Shown here piece after piece: positions 1-10,068 of a stretch of 64,000 nt of DNA; the stretch's first letter is position 1, and each line of letters opens with the position of its first letter. A program made the position numbers and the translations under genes. This stretch comes from Irpex lacteus (Eukaryota > Basidiomycota > Agaricomycetes > Polyporales > Irpicaceae), in contig MQVO02000001.1 in the NCBI GenBank assembly GCA_001986395.2, positions 1,240,001-1,304,000 of the forward strand. The letters are read 5' to 3'. The notes under the pieces are model-generated. The model was not told where the DNA came from, made no database searches, and saw nothing but the letters and a program-made list of their open reading frames with translations.

Positions 1-995
1 AGTGTGTGCGTGATCTCTCCTCTGTCCACGATATGCTGCTTCCTGATCGTCTTCAAGGCGTAGATACGGGAAGTATCACGTTTGCGGACTTGCATGACCT
101 GTAAATTGTCGTACCGTTAGAGAAAATCATACAATTCAAGCTTTGTTCGGTGTACGCACCTTGCCGAAACTACCCTTTCCGATGACGGTGATCAGCTCGA
201 AGTCGTCGATCGTCAATGAAGCTCCCTAGACCATGGACGAGGGGTGAGCACAAGATATCACAGAAGACGTAGGTCGCAATAAAAAACGCACGCTAAGTGG
301 CTTGAACGCCAGTCCGATCTGTATCTTGCCAGCACCACCCGAGAGACTATACCACCCATCCTGCGTCGGCAAGTCGTCGAAGTCAGGGTTCAACCTGAGG
401 CCTCCCAAGAAGATATCGTTGCCCATATCGTCTGCGAGACCATCGTTTCCACGCTTGGGCTCTTCCTTACGGAGATAGCACTGTAAGGAGATCTCGGACT
501 GACGAGACACGTCGCTGAAAGAAATCAGGTCGTGTGAGCACACCTCGTTTTCCCATAGAAACAAGGAACTACTCACAAGCTCGTCTCGTACATGTACAAC
601 GGCTTCTGCAAATCTCCTCCGAGTGGTGTAATGAGCACCTGATTGACCTCAAACTCCATGACGATGTACGGCAGCCACCAGCATTGCGTCCTCTGAACAC
701 TGTCCCGATTGCTCCTCTTGCTTGCAAGCCTCTGCTCATTGACACTAGACGGCGAGACCGATGCAGCGACCTTTGCTTGCTGGGACTTCAGCGCCGCTTG
801 GACGGCAGGAGGAACGTTGCCACCAGGTACGGCGAGGTCCTCTGCCCAGAGTACGCGAATTGCGAGCAATCCCGGCCGAGAGTCGGGCTTTCCGTCGGGA
901 TTGCCTGGTGTAGGGGTCGTCGAACGAGGCGACAGCTCTTGAACAGACAGATTGGGAGACTGCTTAGACTTGCTCTTTCCGATTTTCCAAGACAT
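1..995 (-). CDS. ypk1/gad8: YPK1/Gad8-type AGC protein kinase, 5' part only
   Basis: Exons complement(join(1..98,160..225,292..514,577..995)); all phases agree and the gene runs off the left edge. The N-terminal ~215 residues form a C2-like region (IRVLWAEDL near residue 47, then SLQCYLRKEE and the GKIQIGLAFKPLS strand). The kinase domain follows with DDFELITVIGKGSFGK (Gly-rich loop) and RKRDTSRIYALKTIRK, which holds the ATP-binding Lys. A C2 region before an AGC kinase core with this VMQVRKRDTxRIYALK signature is the layout of fungal Ypk1/Gad8, the SGK-like kinase activated by TORC2 and PDK1 that controls membrane lipid and stress responses. Activation loop and hydrophobic motif lie outside the window. 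Sch9-type kinases share the C2 region but differ after the Gly loop. Confidence 0.88.
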
Positions 996-1742
996 GATTG
1001 CTAGTGAGCTGTAAGTACTGTCGAGTGATGAGTACTCGGATGAACTAGATGGTTAGGATGAGAGCCAAAGCCTGCTTTGTGCTCGCTGTGGTGGTGAGAG
1101 CAATGAGAGACGTGGCTTGCAGTGGAGGTGGTGGTTGCAAAGTGAACGTAAGCACTGAGTAAAAGGGAGAGTGAAGAGGCAGGTGGCAGAAAGAAACGGA
1201 TTTGTACGGCAGATCAAAGACAGACCGAGATCCCTGACAAACGCAAATCAGGCAACCGTCGTGATCACCTCCTGTTAGCCGGTAGAAAAAAACTCAATGG
1301 TTATCCAGCAGAAATCTGTCTCGTCATGATGAAGTCAAGCTACGAATACAAGCGAAGTCGATGGCGTGTGTAAGAGGGCGACTAGAGGCCATCCGGACTA
1401 CCATCACAGGCGCAGCAGGCTCGAAGATTGAAGCAGCGCTAGTGAAGATCGTGTTGAGGAACTCTCACTGGGGTGTCAATTGAGGCCCGAAGAGAGAACA
1501 TGAGCACCGTCAGGACTGAGGCCCACTGGATGCTCGTGGTGCGCAAGCAAGTCGTTCAAAGCCGGAAAAGCCTGAAGGGCGAAGTGTACATGCCGCTATT
1601 CCGAGCACAAACCCTATCTCATGAGACTCGTGGCCACAGTTCCCATCGCACTTAGACGCATAACCCGGACTGAATGGACTCTCGCGGTCCATGTATGTAA
1701 GAAACTCATCGTATTTTCGCCAGTGAGACTGCGGTGTTGTGG
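996..1742. other. intergenic, kinase promoter and GNAT 3' flank
   Basis: Between the kinase start and the GNAT stop. Short open frames on both strands show no recognisable motif and look like chance or shadow frames. The part nearest the kinase should hold its promoter and 5' UTR. No repeat or RNA gene was seen. Confidence 0.5.
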
Positions 1743-2439
1743 CTATGCTGGATGGATAACCTGTTTGAGGCGAGCACATCTCTCGAACCACTCGTCCTCA
1801 ATAATCGCCATCAACAGAATGTCCTTCCACTCTCCATCCCACCAGACAGACTTCCTGAGACATCCTTCTTCGACAAACCCACTATATCAGCGAAGCACGA
1901 TGATCAGTGACAGTCAAGGCACACAACAAACAACTCACAGCTTTTTGTATGTCGCCACCGCCCGCTGATTATACGAGAATACAGCCAACGACAAACGATG
2001 CAGCGCAAGATTCTTAAATCCATGATCTATCACGCACTCCAGAATCTCCGCGCCGTACCCATTGCCCCAGAATTCCGGCAGTATGTTGATGACTAGCGTC
2101 ACTTCTCGGTTCTTCTCGCTCACTCGATCGATAGCGACATGCCCTATGCGCTCTCCGACATGGCCGAATCTTAAACATGCAATGCAAGTGAAAAGCGTCT
2201 TATCAATCTGAAGGAGGCAAACATCATTTAGCATTGCGTGAACTGTAAACTACATTCGATAGAGGCGATCTAATTACCCAGCCATTGATGGTCTCCTTAA
2301 ACTTCGGCCCTCGTGGAACGACAAACTCTTTCCAGGTCATTTGTTGCACCTTCAGGTCGTTAGAGAGCTCCATCATGAATTCAAGGTCTTTTCCATCGTC
2401 CTTGAACGCTCGGAGTTCGAGGCGAGCAGTACGAAACAT
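1743..2439 (-). CDS. GNAT-family N-acetyltransferase, RimJ-like
   Basis: Exons complement(join(1743..1881,1939..2207,2278..2439)), 189 aa. It opens with FRTARLELRAF, the beta-1 strand usual for RimJ/RimL-type acetyltransferases. The acetyl-CoA binding motif A is in exon 2 (LPEFWGNGYGAEIL), followed by HRLSLAVFSYNQRAVATYKKLGF across the second splice and the closing GxxREAVWRDGEW-like block (residues 150-175). Such proteins transfer acetyl from acetyl-CoA to an N-terminal amine or small molecule; the substrate cannot be told from sequence. Length is normal for single-domain fungal members. The start was chosen because the beta-1 motif begins two residues later. Confidence 0.82.
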
Positions 2440-2595
2440 AGCGCGTCGAGGATGTCGTGGTCGTCCTAAACACGTTGGAGAGTTGTATACGGGGTGTGAC
2501 GACTCGCGCGTGGATACTGCGAGGACGTTGACATAAGCCGATAAGAAGACACCGTAGGCTAACTAGACATCTAGATAGCGTGTTGATAATAATCA

Positions 2596-2611
2596 GCAGG
2601 ACCAGCTGATC
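2596..2611. repeat. target-site duplication, 3' copy of retroposon
   Basis: GCAGGACCAGCTGATC, 16 bp, is identical to the copy at 4341-4356 and abuts the poly(T) tract, as expected for target-primed insertion. Confidence 0.9.
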
Positions 2612-4340
2612 TTTTTTTTTTTTTTTTTTTTAAATCACATACATTTATATAGCGCCGGCAGAGCCAGAGGCGCTGAACAAAACAGGGATAGCAGAGGAAA
2701 AGCTATCTACGGCAGCCTAGAGGCACGATGTCTCACAGTGTGTGAGCCAAACAACTAACTATATACAAACAATGATTGTTCGGGAAACTAGTGTTAGGCA
2801 GTCGCCTAACCGTGCGTTATGACGTCTTCTTCTTCCCCTTCTTTTTCGGATTTGGATTCGGGGGAAGGTTACGTAGACTGGGTTGGTGGCTCTTGATCCA
2901 TTCGGGATCGCGCCTGTGAGCAAAAAAGGGACAGTTCTTGGAATCAGAGCGGTGAGGCCCCTTACAGTTGAAGCAACCTTCAGGAGCCGACGGTGTGACA
3001 GTGCTATGGTGGCGTTCGTCGTGCTGACCTGCACAGGCCGCACAACGTGGAGTGAGGGATCGGCAAATAGCCGCAGAGTGACCCCAGCGCTGACAAATGG
3101 AACATCGCTGGACAGCTGGACGGACATTGGTAGCTTCTCGTGCACGGATGAGGCTTCCAGTTGCACCGAGGTAGGCGGGGTCTCTGAGGAGTGCCTTGAG
3201 ATTAGATTGTTTGGCGTCGTCGTAGAAATCTACGTAGAGGATGCCAAACTCCGGTGTGTGAGGTGGAATGTAGAGGCGGGGTGATCCAATGATGGTGATA
3301 TTCTTCCATATGCTGGATTCCTTGAGCTGGAGCGAAATTTGACCGAGAGCGTGGTCGGCAGTCCAAAGACCACAACGTCCATGGAGTGCCACACGCTTGT
3401 AGAAGACTGTGTTGTGGAAGCGGAACCTCTCAGCAGTGAAAGTGACAGCCTGAGACTGCAGAGTGGAGTTGAACTGGGGATGCGTGAGGAATCTGATGCA
3501 CATATCATCAGCAGCGGGGGGAGGCTTGGAAGTAAATGTGAAGCGGAAGCCAATTCCGGGGATCCAGCGCGCGGAACGAAGTGGCGGGATGATGATGTCC
3601 GATGGCGCAGGCTGAGAGACAATGAAGCGCCGCCATTTTATCTCCAGTTGATGGTCAACAGGGATGTAGGCGGGAGGGATGGGCGAGGACGGGCGGAGAG
3701 TGACCGAGCAAGACAGCCCTTTGGGCGCACGCAGGGTCTTCGGTCTTCGAGGATGTGGGCGGGCAGTGATCTTCGAAGCCAAATCAATGACTTCGGCAGG
3801 GGAGGATGAGGGGAGGGCCGTGGCAACAACCTTGGCTACGGATAATGGGTCGCTCTTGGCAGCAGCTCTGGCAGCAGAAGCATATGAGCGAGGGGGAAGG
3901 CGAGCTACAGAAGACACTGTAGCCGCACTAAGGCCTGATGTGGCACTACTAGCAGGCGGAGGAAGTGGTGTGCTCACTGAATCTGGTTGACTTGCACATG
4001 CAGGATTGGGCGCCTTGAGGCGCGCAGGTGTAGACCGGTTCCATACGAACGTTAAGGCCTTAAGGGAGTTGCGAAAGGAGTCGAAGACTCCTCCGGAGGT
4101 GGAGGAGCGGGAGGCGGACTTGAGGAGTTCTTGCTGCGCACTTAGCAGCGAGGTGATTTTGTTGAAGGCTTCGGCGGCATCCTTGAGTGCTACCGACAGT
4201 TCCTCAACTGCAGGATCAACACGAGCTTCTGAGACAGAAGCTGGAGTGGGTTCTGCACCTGCGAAAGGTGGTGGGCGAGGGGTGGGCTGTCCCGGGGGAG
4301 GTGACGACGCTGGGCGCTTATTATTGCTCATGGTGGTAAC
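2612..4340 (-). mobile_element. ORF1-only LINE-like retroposon (half-LINE) with poly(A) tail
   Basis: Seen directly: a 20-nt poly(T) at 2612-2631 (a poly(A) tail on the minus strand), about 185 bp of non-coding 3' sequence, one long gag-like frame, only 9 bp of leader before its ATG, and 16-bp perfect flanking repeats. These are hallmarks of target-primed reverse transcription. There is no endonuclease, reverse transcriptase or RNase H coding sequence between the repeats, so the element must have been mobilised in trans. Either it is a family of ORF1-only elements comparable in layout to mammalian HAL1, or an ORF1 transcript was retrotransposed once. The intact frame and identical repeats imply recent insertion. 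Confidence 0.85.
2817..4331 (-). CDS. LINE ORF1 / gag-like nucleic-acid-binding protein
   Basis: Single-exon frame, 504 aa, from ATG at 4331; the in-frame ATG at 4358 lies outside the element in host DNA and is not used here. The N-terminal half is Pro/Ser/Ala-rich and low complexity. The C-terminus carries Cys/His knuckles near residues 405-470: CSICQRWGHSAAIC (CX2CX4HX4C), a CAAC-H-HH segment, and CFNCKGPHRSDSKNC (CX2CX3HX6C), ending in a Lys-rich tail KKKGKKK. This is the arrangement of ORF1 proteins of fungal non-LTR elements (Tad1-like), which package the element RNA. The frame has no stop or shift over 1.5 kb. Confidence 0.8.
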   Translation of the reverse strand: MSNNKRPASSPPPGQPTPRPPPFAGAEPTPASVSEARVDPAVEELSVALKDAAEAFNKITSLLSAQQELLKSASRSSTSGGVFDSFRNSLKALTFVWNRSTPARLKAPNPACASQPDSVSTPLPPPASSATSGLSAATVSSVARLPPRSYASAARAAAKSDPLSVAKVVATALPSSSPAEVIDLASKITARPHPRRPKTLRAPKGLSCSVTLRPSSPIPPAYIPVDHQLEIKWRRFIVSQPAPSDIIIPPLRSARWIPGIGFRFTFTSKPPPAADDMCIRFLTHPQFNSTLQSQAVTFTAERFRFHNTVFYKRVALHGRCGLWTADHALGQISLQLKESSIWKNITIIGSPRLYIPPHTPEFGILYVDFYDDAKQSNLKALLRDPAYLGATGSLIRAREATNVRPAVQRCSICQRWGHSAAICRSLTPRCAACAGQHDERHHSTVTPSAPEGCFNCKGPHRSDSKNCPFFAHRRDPEWIKSHQPSLRNLPPNPNPKKKGKKKTS

Positions 4341-4356
4341 GCAGGACCAGCTGATC
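4341..4356. repeat. target-site duplication, 5' copy of retroposon
   Basis: GCAGGACCAGCTGATC. The two leftmost bases of the G-patch gene's stop codon (4355-4356) lie inside this repeat, so the coding sequence survived and only the 3' UTR was displaced. Confidence 0.9.
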
Positions 4357-5593
4357 AAGGCGCATTCAGGTTGGCAAGTAATTGTCTCCGCTGGTCGGAC
4401 TCTGCTTTCGCCAGCCTTGCAAACCCTCTGGAGCCTCGGCCAACAAGTGCCTTCATTCTGCGCATCTCCTCATTGGCGCGGATATGTGCAGCCAAGGCTG
4501 CTTGATTATGTGTGACACGTTTCTTTGAGGCTTTGTAGGGACCGGTCTTCTTGGCTTTCAGGCCGATACCGAGGCGGTCAGATTTGAGTATGGTCGGAAT
4601 GGGTGTAAGAAGTGGTTTAGAGTGAGGAGAGGACGCTCTGGAAACAGAGGGTGAAGCAGAGGAGGCGGGTTCTGCGGTAGCTTCGTCTTCGTCTTCCGCA
4701 ACTTCGTCGTCAGAGTCGGAGAGAGTCAGATCCACCACCTCAACCTCATGTATCTCGCTAATCTCCCCGTCTGAGTCCAGCTGAACCTCTTGCATCTCCA
4801 TCTTAACCTTCACGTCCTCAACCTCCAGTCTGCGCTGAGAAGACGATCCAATAGCTCGTCTCTGCTCGCGTTCTGCCCGACGTATCACGTTTGCACCTAA
4901 GCCCTCACCCTCACTCCATCCCTTCTGCTGCAACATACCCCATCCCTTATTCGACGGTCCCAAAGCAAGGAACACGGGTGGTTCCACGGGTTTCTTGGGT
5001 ATTGGTGGCTCCCGGGCGAGTATATCAGCCAGTGTTGGAAGAGTCGGTGGTGGTGCAGGAGCCGACTCCGATTGCAGTGCACGAGTTATGAACCAGTTGT
5101 TCTTGTCTGGACGTGACCGCGCGGTGAACGAGGAAGGGGTAGTGGTACGCGAGGACGAAGGTAAAGCAGAGTTGGTGACTGGCTTCGAAGACGCCACAAT
5201 GACGGTCTGCTGGCTCTTGTCGTTCTTCTGTCCGGCCTTCATGTTTGCTGTATCTGCACGACCCCTCCCCGTCAAAGATCTATACCACCCACTGACGTCT
5301 TCCTTCTGCTCCTCGACCGGTGGCTGCAGGACTGCGTGAGACATGCCGCCGAGCATGTTATTGACTTCATCGTATGATATGGCTGCTGGTACAAACCGAG
5401 GGGCTGCAGCAAGACGACGTTCTACGCCAAAGGCTTTCTCTGTTTGCCATGGGTCTATCTCAGCCTCCTCTCTGGGGTCTTCTTCTACATCAGGGTTGGT
5501 GCTGGTCGTTGGAACCTGTCCTGTGGCAAGTTCGAGAGCTTCGCGATCCTTGGGATCGTAGTGAGAACGAATATAATGAGTGACAGTGGCCAT
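4355..5593 (-). CDS. G-patch domain protein
   Basis: Intronless, 412 aa from ATG at 5593 (MATVTHYIRSHYDPKD). The frame stays open upstream to 5785, but that extension looks like UTR (Cys/Arg-rich, no domain). The G-patch begins near residue 215 (NKGWGMLQQKGWSEGEGLG) and its last Gly-rich part resumes about 115 residues later (KSDRLGIGLKAKK), separated by an acidic linker with runs such as DSDDEVAEDEDEA. G-patch proteins bind RNA or activate DEAH helicases in splicing and ribosome assembly; this architecture resembles small GPATCH11/GPANK1-like proteins, but the partner is unknown. The stop codon touches the retroposon repeat, so the transcript now probably ends inside that element. Confidence 0.75.
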   Translation of the reverse strand: MATVTHYIRSHYDPKDREALELATGQVPTTSTNPDVEEDPREEAEIDPWQTEKAFGVERRLAAAPRFVPAAISYDEVNNMLGGMSHAVLQPPVEEQKEDVSGWYRSLTGRGRADTANMKAGQKNDKSQQTVIVASSKPVTNSALPSSSRTTTPSSFTARSRPDKNNWFITRALQSESAPAPPPTLPTLADILAREPPIPKKPVEPPVFLALGPSNKGWGMLQQKGWSEGEGLGANVIRRAEREQRRAIGSSSQRRLEVEDVKVKMEMQEVQLDSDGEISEIHEVEVVDLTLSDSDDEVAEDEDEATAEPASSASPSVSRASSPHSKPLLTPIPTILKSDRLGIGLKAKKTGPYKASKKRVTHNQAALAAHIRANEEMRRMKALVGRGSRGFARLAKAESDQRRQLLANLNAP

Positions 5594-5957
5594 GACGATA
5601 CAGTAGACGAGATCCTTGCGAAAGTAAATGACCGTCCGGAGGAAGGGGTAGCTAGCGCGGAGGCACTCGTACTTTGTGGCGTGGAAAAGGAAAGCGCCTG
5701 CTGAACGCGGCCATCGAGATTCGACGTTCCTCGTGCAAGTACATACTTGACTCTGACAAATGAGTCTTGGCAAGATAGAAGCCAAATAGATTACGGTACA
5801 TAGTCATGGAGGAAATTACAACGCGTGTGAAGTGGCACCGGCATACAACACAGAAGTAATACGTTACAAATGTCAAAGACTATAGCTAGACTAGAACATT
5901 GCAATACAAGGCAACGATCTGCATACTACGACAACCACCCCTCAATCGATTCCAGCA
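5594..5957. other. intergenic, G-patch promoter and FunK1 A 3' flank
   Basis: About 360 bp containing the open but probably untranslated extension upstream of the G-patch start. No motif recognised. Confidence 0.45.
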
Positions 5958-8900
5958 TTACATAGAGGTAGTGTTGAACTTGCTCTGGCCCTTGGTTTTG
6001 CTCTGTGAGCGCAAGCCGGTACGCCTCTGGCTCGGCCCCGCAGCACCAGTACTCGCTTCTCCGGAAGACGGCTGCTGGGATCTTGTGGCGCGGGTAGCCG
6101 TAGGTCTCGTTCTCACCATAGGGAGCACAGGAGGAGGCATGCTCTCTGGACCTGGGGCCGACCTGTATCGCTTCGATAACCGGCTACCACCTTCACTTCC
6201 GTCGGGCCCCTCGTGGGTGCGCTTGGAAGATGAAGGGATCATGGATCCAGATGAGCGGGGAATACGTATACGAGCCAGCAGGGAGGGTGAGACAGGAGGG
6301 GAAGGGGCGTTGGGATTAGGAAGGCCAGCTCGCTGGTCTGCCTGGGGAATAGGGACGAAAATGTTGTCGAGGTCGTTATCGTCTAAAGCGTCTTCGTCCT
6401 CTCCATCATCACAGCTCGAGTATCCCGCCGTCTCCATTTCCTCTTCCTCCTCTTCCTCAACGGTATCGGGTAGTTGCCTAGCAGCGTTACCAGCAGGCTC
6501 GAGTTCGGTATGTAACGAGCTGCGAGAATTCATCTCCCGTAGCTGTATTCCCTTGTCCTCTGTGCGACCAGGATATAACACCTCCGTCGACAGATCGTTG
6601 ATCCATCCTTTCGCTCTCCGCGCACGAGCAAAATAGGCACGCCAATAAGAGGGCTTGCTGAGCTTGGCATGCAGCGCCTTGAAATCTTCGCGGGCAGCCT
6701 CCACAGAAGAACGAAGGTACTCGTCAATGTCACTTTCTGTCTCCGCCTCCCTCACGTTTTTGGCGAGGTCGCCCTCCAGGCCAGAAAGATCGTCTACAGC
6801 ACGATAGTAGTCGCGCCATGCCCTTGAAAGGTCTTTGATGAGGTTTTGCAGGGGTGAGCAGACGAATTCGAAAGTTTGGCCTATTCGTGGCAGGGCATCA
6901 TTCTTGAGCGCGCCGCCGGTGACTCTGCCCGAAGGTGTATTGTCCCATCTGTGTTCATTCTTCCACCAGTTGAAGATGTCCATGTCGAAGGTTCCCGTGT
7001 GCTTGAATTGATGCAGTGCAGCGTAGAGGAGCGTCCAAAAGATGGCCTCCAGGTCATCTAGCAACTCATGGGCCTTGTCGAGATCTCTGAGTAAGGCGAT
7101 CGACATGAATGGCCATGTACCCTGTCGTAGACTGGTTTAGCGGACAATTGCAGGGTAGTGAGGCGCACTTACGGTACGGAACAACTGATGCTCATATTCC
7201 CCTTCTGGCTCCATCTCAGTCGCGTGATCCCAGTCCCCTAGTAATCCCACTTTTTCATCCTCTTCAAGTTCATCTCCCAACATCACATTTCCGGCGCTGA
7301 CGTCCCGATGTAGAAGCTTCGTGGGTACATTCTCGTAGGCTTCTTCGATCACTGGCGATGAAGTTGAGAACCAACTGTATGCCAACTGAAGAATATCGCT
7401 TACCTGCTAAGACATCGTCGAACGCCTTTACCATCTCCTGCGAATTTCTCGCGGATTCGATGGGATACGCGAGTCGTTGAACCAACCGATGATGCGTATG
7501 GACCCTCATGTGGGCAAACTGAATCCCATCACGGAACAGCTCCTCCAGCTTTTCGATCCACTCCGTGCAAATAGTCCTCTGTACTTGCCCATCAGCTTCC
7601 CTCACGTCCCCACCACAGATCAATCTGGGAATGCGTGTAACTCCGTACTTCTCCAAAAGCCGATAAACTTCGCTCTCGGCTTGAAGCAAAGCGTGATGAA
7701 CGCGCCAGGTGTCCTTCAGGAACAACGGAACATCCTCGCTATGCGAACTGTTTTCGCGGTCCCCATTCTCCTCGCCTCCCTTGGTCGCCCTGTGAATAGC
7801 GATGTAGCCTCGTGTACCACGACCGAGAGGCGACACCGCATCGAAGATGGGACGCTGAACCAGGAGCTCCATCGTTTTCACCTCTGTACCAACTTTGTCT
7901 TTCCCGGATCCTGCCTGCCCGTCCACGGCCGCGTTACCGTCTGTCTTCGATACGCCGTCATGGACAAGCATCTTATATACCGGGTACTCGTCATCGAGCG
8001 TGAGCTCTGCGTCCGGAATCCTGCGTTGTGGATGCAAGGGGTTCTTCATATTCGCGACGAGTTCCGACACTGATGAACGGAACGCCTCCTTCTCTTCGTC
8101 CTCAGCTCTCACCGCTGTCGGATCCATTCCCCTTGCCTTATCAGTCATGTGGTTGATACGCCAGAAGAACTCCCCGAGAACACTTGGATTCTTGATATAG
8201 TCGATTCTTTCCGTAACGATGGCGCCGGAATGGTCGAAATAGATGATTCGAGCGTGCCGGCCAGTCACCAGTAGCTGAAAAAGGTGCGTGCGCTGCTGGT
8301 GATTGAACATCTCGCGTGCGTACATAGTAAGTTGCCCGCGAGTCTTGCGCGCACTGCTGAACGGTTTCTCGAAGGAAACGTCGTAGTCGCGTTCGCTTTC
8401 TGGCACTGCGAGCTGTTTCCTGAGGTCGTCTCCGGTATAAAACGGATCGTCCGACGTGCAGCCCTTGAACTCTACAACGAGTGTATCGAGACACCAGTTA
8501 AACGGTTGCGGTTCGGAGACTTGTGGTTTAATGGGGGCGACATTGGCGGCCGCTAAGGTTTTGCTACGAGTGTGGTAGGGGTGGGTGGGTGCAACCTGAT
8601 GGATCTCCTTCTCGGACTGGCGACGCTTCAGGCCTCCGTCAGGGCGTTTATCGGTGTTCTTCTTCTTCTTGTCGGCGGAAATGAAGAAAGGCATGAGGGG
8701 GGAGAGATTGTGCCGTGCGATACTGGCCGCCTGTTAAGCAGACATGTTAGTATAATTCCAGGATAGTAAAGCAAAATAAGAACTCACAAAATCTTTATAT
8801 AACCTCTTCTCCTGCTTGTTCGCACTCGTATCACGTTCAGAGTCCTCAGAGACCGCAAGGGTACTATTCTCCTGGGGCGGCTTCAAGCGAAACTTAACCT

Positions 8901-9117
8901 GGTCGCGCCTTGAAGTATACTCCTTCAGCTTCTCAGAGCTAATCGGCATAAGGTCCCTCATCAGCATATCTGGCGGGACAGGACCAATCCATCGCCGGTG
9001 CATTGCGGACGCCAGCTGTACTTTCACTTGAGGCGTCGTGAGTAAGGATTGCCGGTACTTGTAGTTGCCTGCGATGTTGTATCGAAGAGGTGTGTGGTCA
9101 GAGGTGGGGGGAGCCAT
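5958..9117 (-). CDS. FunK1 fungal-type protein kinase, copy A (complete)
   Basis: Exons complement(join(5958..7121,7173..7351,7404..8730,8788..9117)), 999 aa. FunK1 kinases (Pkinase_fungal) are a lineage-expanded, divergent serine/threonine kinase group of Agaricomycetes with unknown substrates. The ~110-residue N-terminal exon is followed by IARHNLSPLMPFFISADKKK, then VVEFKG and RGQLTMYAREMFNHQQRTHL. The catalytic part has SPLGRGTRGYIAI, LFLKDTWR, GVTRIPRLICGGDVR, the HRDVSAGNVML catalytic loop (exon 3) and LLGDWDHA in the position of DFG. GTWPFMSIALLRD opens exon 4. The C-terminal ~190 residues are acidic then basic and disordered. All core motifs are intact, so the gene looks functional. 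The same exon layout recurs in copies B and E. Confidence 0.9.
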
Positions 9118-9167
9118 ACTGAGATAATGGTTGTGGCAGAAAGAGAACTTACAGGTTGCTTGCGCGG

Positions 9168-9237
9168 TTTATAACCGGCCGCGCAGTGGCCTTTGATGGT
9201 GGTTCGAATTCAGACTCAGACAAACTGCCCTTTTGGG
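9168..9237 (-). promoter_or_regulatory. FunK1 A upstream module: TATA box plus conserved block
   Basis: Minus-strand GTTATAAA at 9168-9175 lies ~51 bp before the ATG. Next to it at 9191-9237 is a block reading TTTGATGGTGGTTCGAATTC then CAGACTCAGACAAACTGCCC and TTTTGGGA on the plus strand. Nearly the same block stands upstream of FunK1 B and of both truncated derivatives. Confidence 0.65.
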
Positions 9238-10017
9238 AATGGTGGCAAAGGGCGATCATATCGGCATCAATATGTTCGCGCTCCGACTTTAGCACGTGGC
9301 GTTTTTCTAGGCGCGCAGCGCCACACTTCAAGCCGCAAGTTTCGGTCTCGTCAGTGTCATGACAGTCGAACTGAGGACCTCTTCATGCTCAGTGTGCTTA
9401 TATGTCATTTGCACACGATTTCATCTCAGTGGGGACTTCGCGGCTAATTTCGCAGTGACTCCGAGTCGTTCGCCAACAAAACTAACGGCTTCCGTTACCT
9501 ACTAGTAGTAGTAAGTCTTCACAACGTGAAAAAACAATGCAATGAGGTCGCATCATGTCTCAGTCACTGTGATGGACTGTCAATCCACCACTGTGAGTAA
9601 GTAAGACCCGCTGAGAGATTATGCACTCTTATCTTATAACACAACTCACGCTATGAGGGTATGCCCGACTGAGACGCAAAACTCGAACAATTCTAATGCA
9701 TAGCACTTATTCTATATTTTATGCCTCCAGGGGTACAGCTTGCTCTAGCCCGGGAGTATGACATGCCAAAATTGCCGAAGAGCGTCACAGAATTTTGCCA
9801 TGCCCAGTAGTCTGCCGTCACTGCATAACTTGAAGTAGATCGAGCTCATCACTCCGGCACGAAACCGACGGTAGAATACCCTCCGGGAGAACCGCTTGTG
9901 CGCGGCCCGTTCATCACATGAATGAGGACCATGAACAGAGGAGGATGACCAGGTTGTTGGACATGTGATGATGACAACAGAGTCATCGGAGGGATTTTCG
10001 TGCTCGACGGGACTGGG
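9238..10017. other. intergenic between FunK1 A and acetylesterase
   Basis: About 780 bp between two divergent genes. It contains distal FunK1 promoter DNA (CACGTGGC at 9294-9301 is also present near copy B) and an unassigned minus frame at 9745-10233 that overlaps the esterase start in antisense and has no recognisable domain. Confidence 0.45.
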
Positions 10018-10026
10018 TATATATAG
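10018..10026 (+). promoter_or_regulatory. TATA box of acetylesterase
   Basis: TATATATAG lies about 43 bp upstream of the ATG at 10069, a usual spacing for strongly regulated fungal secreted-enzyme genes. Confidence 0.55.
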
Positions 10027-10068
10027 GTCAGGCGTAATACGCAGTTCTGATGCAGCATTAGACTCACT

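Noticed and set aside
534..1004. Plus-strand frames over the AGC kinase
   Set aside because: Antisense shadows of a well-supported spliced gene.
4332..4358. Upstream ATG extending the retroposon ORF1 by nine codons
   Set aside because: It lies in the host target-site repeat outside the element, so it arose by chance at the insertion site.
3339..4515. Plus-strand frames across the retroposon ORF1
   Set aside because: Antisense to a zinc-knuckle gene with no independent motif.
5594..5785. N-terminal extension of the G-patch protein
   Set aside because: Composition is unlike the protein, lacks motifs, and ATG at 5593 begins the conserved-looking sequence.
9191..9237. GGTTCGAATTC in the FunK1 upstream block resembles a tRNA/pol III B box
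   Set aside because: No acceptor stem, D-arm or anticodon arm can be folded around any of the four copies, and the word is altered in the copy at 47148.
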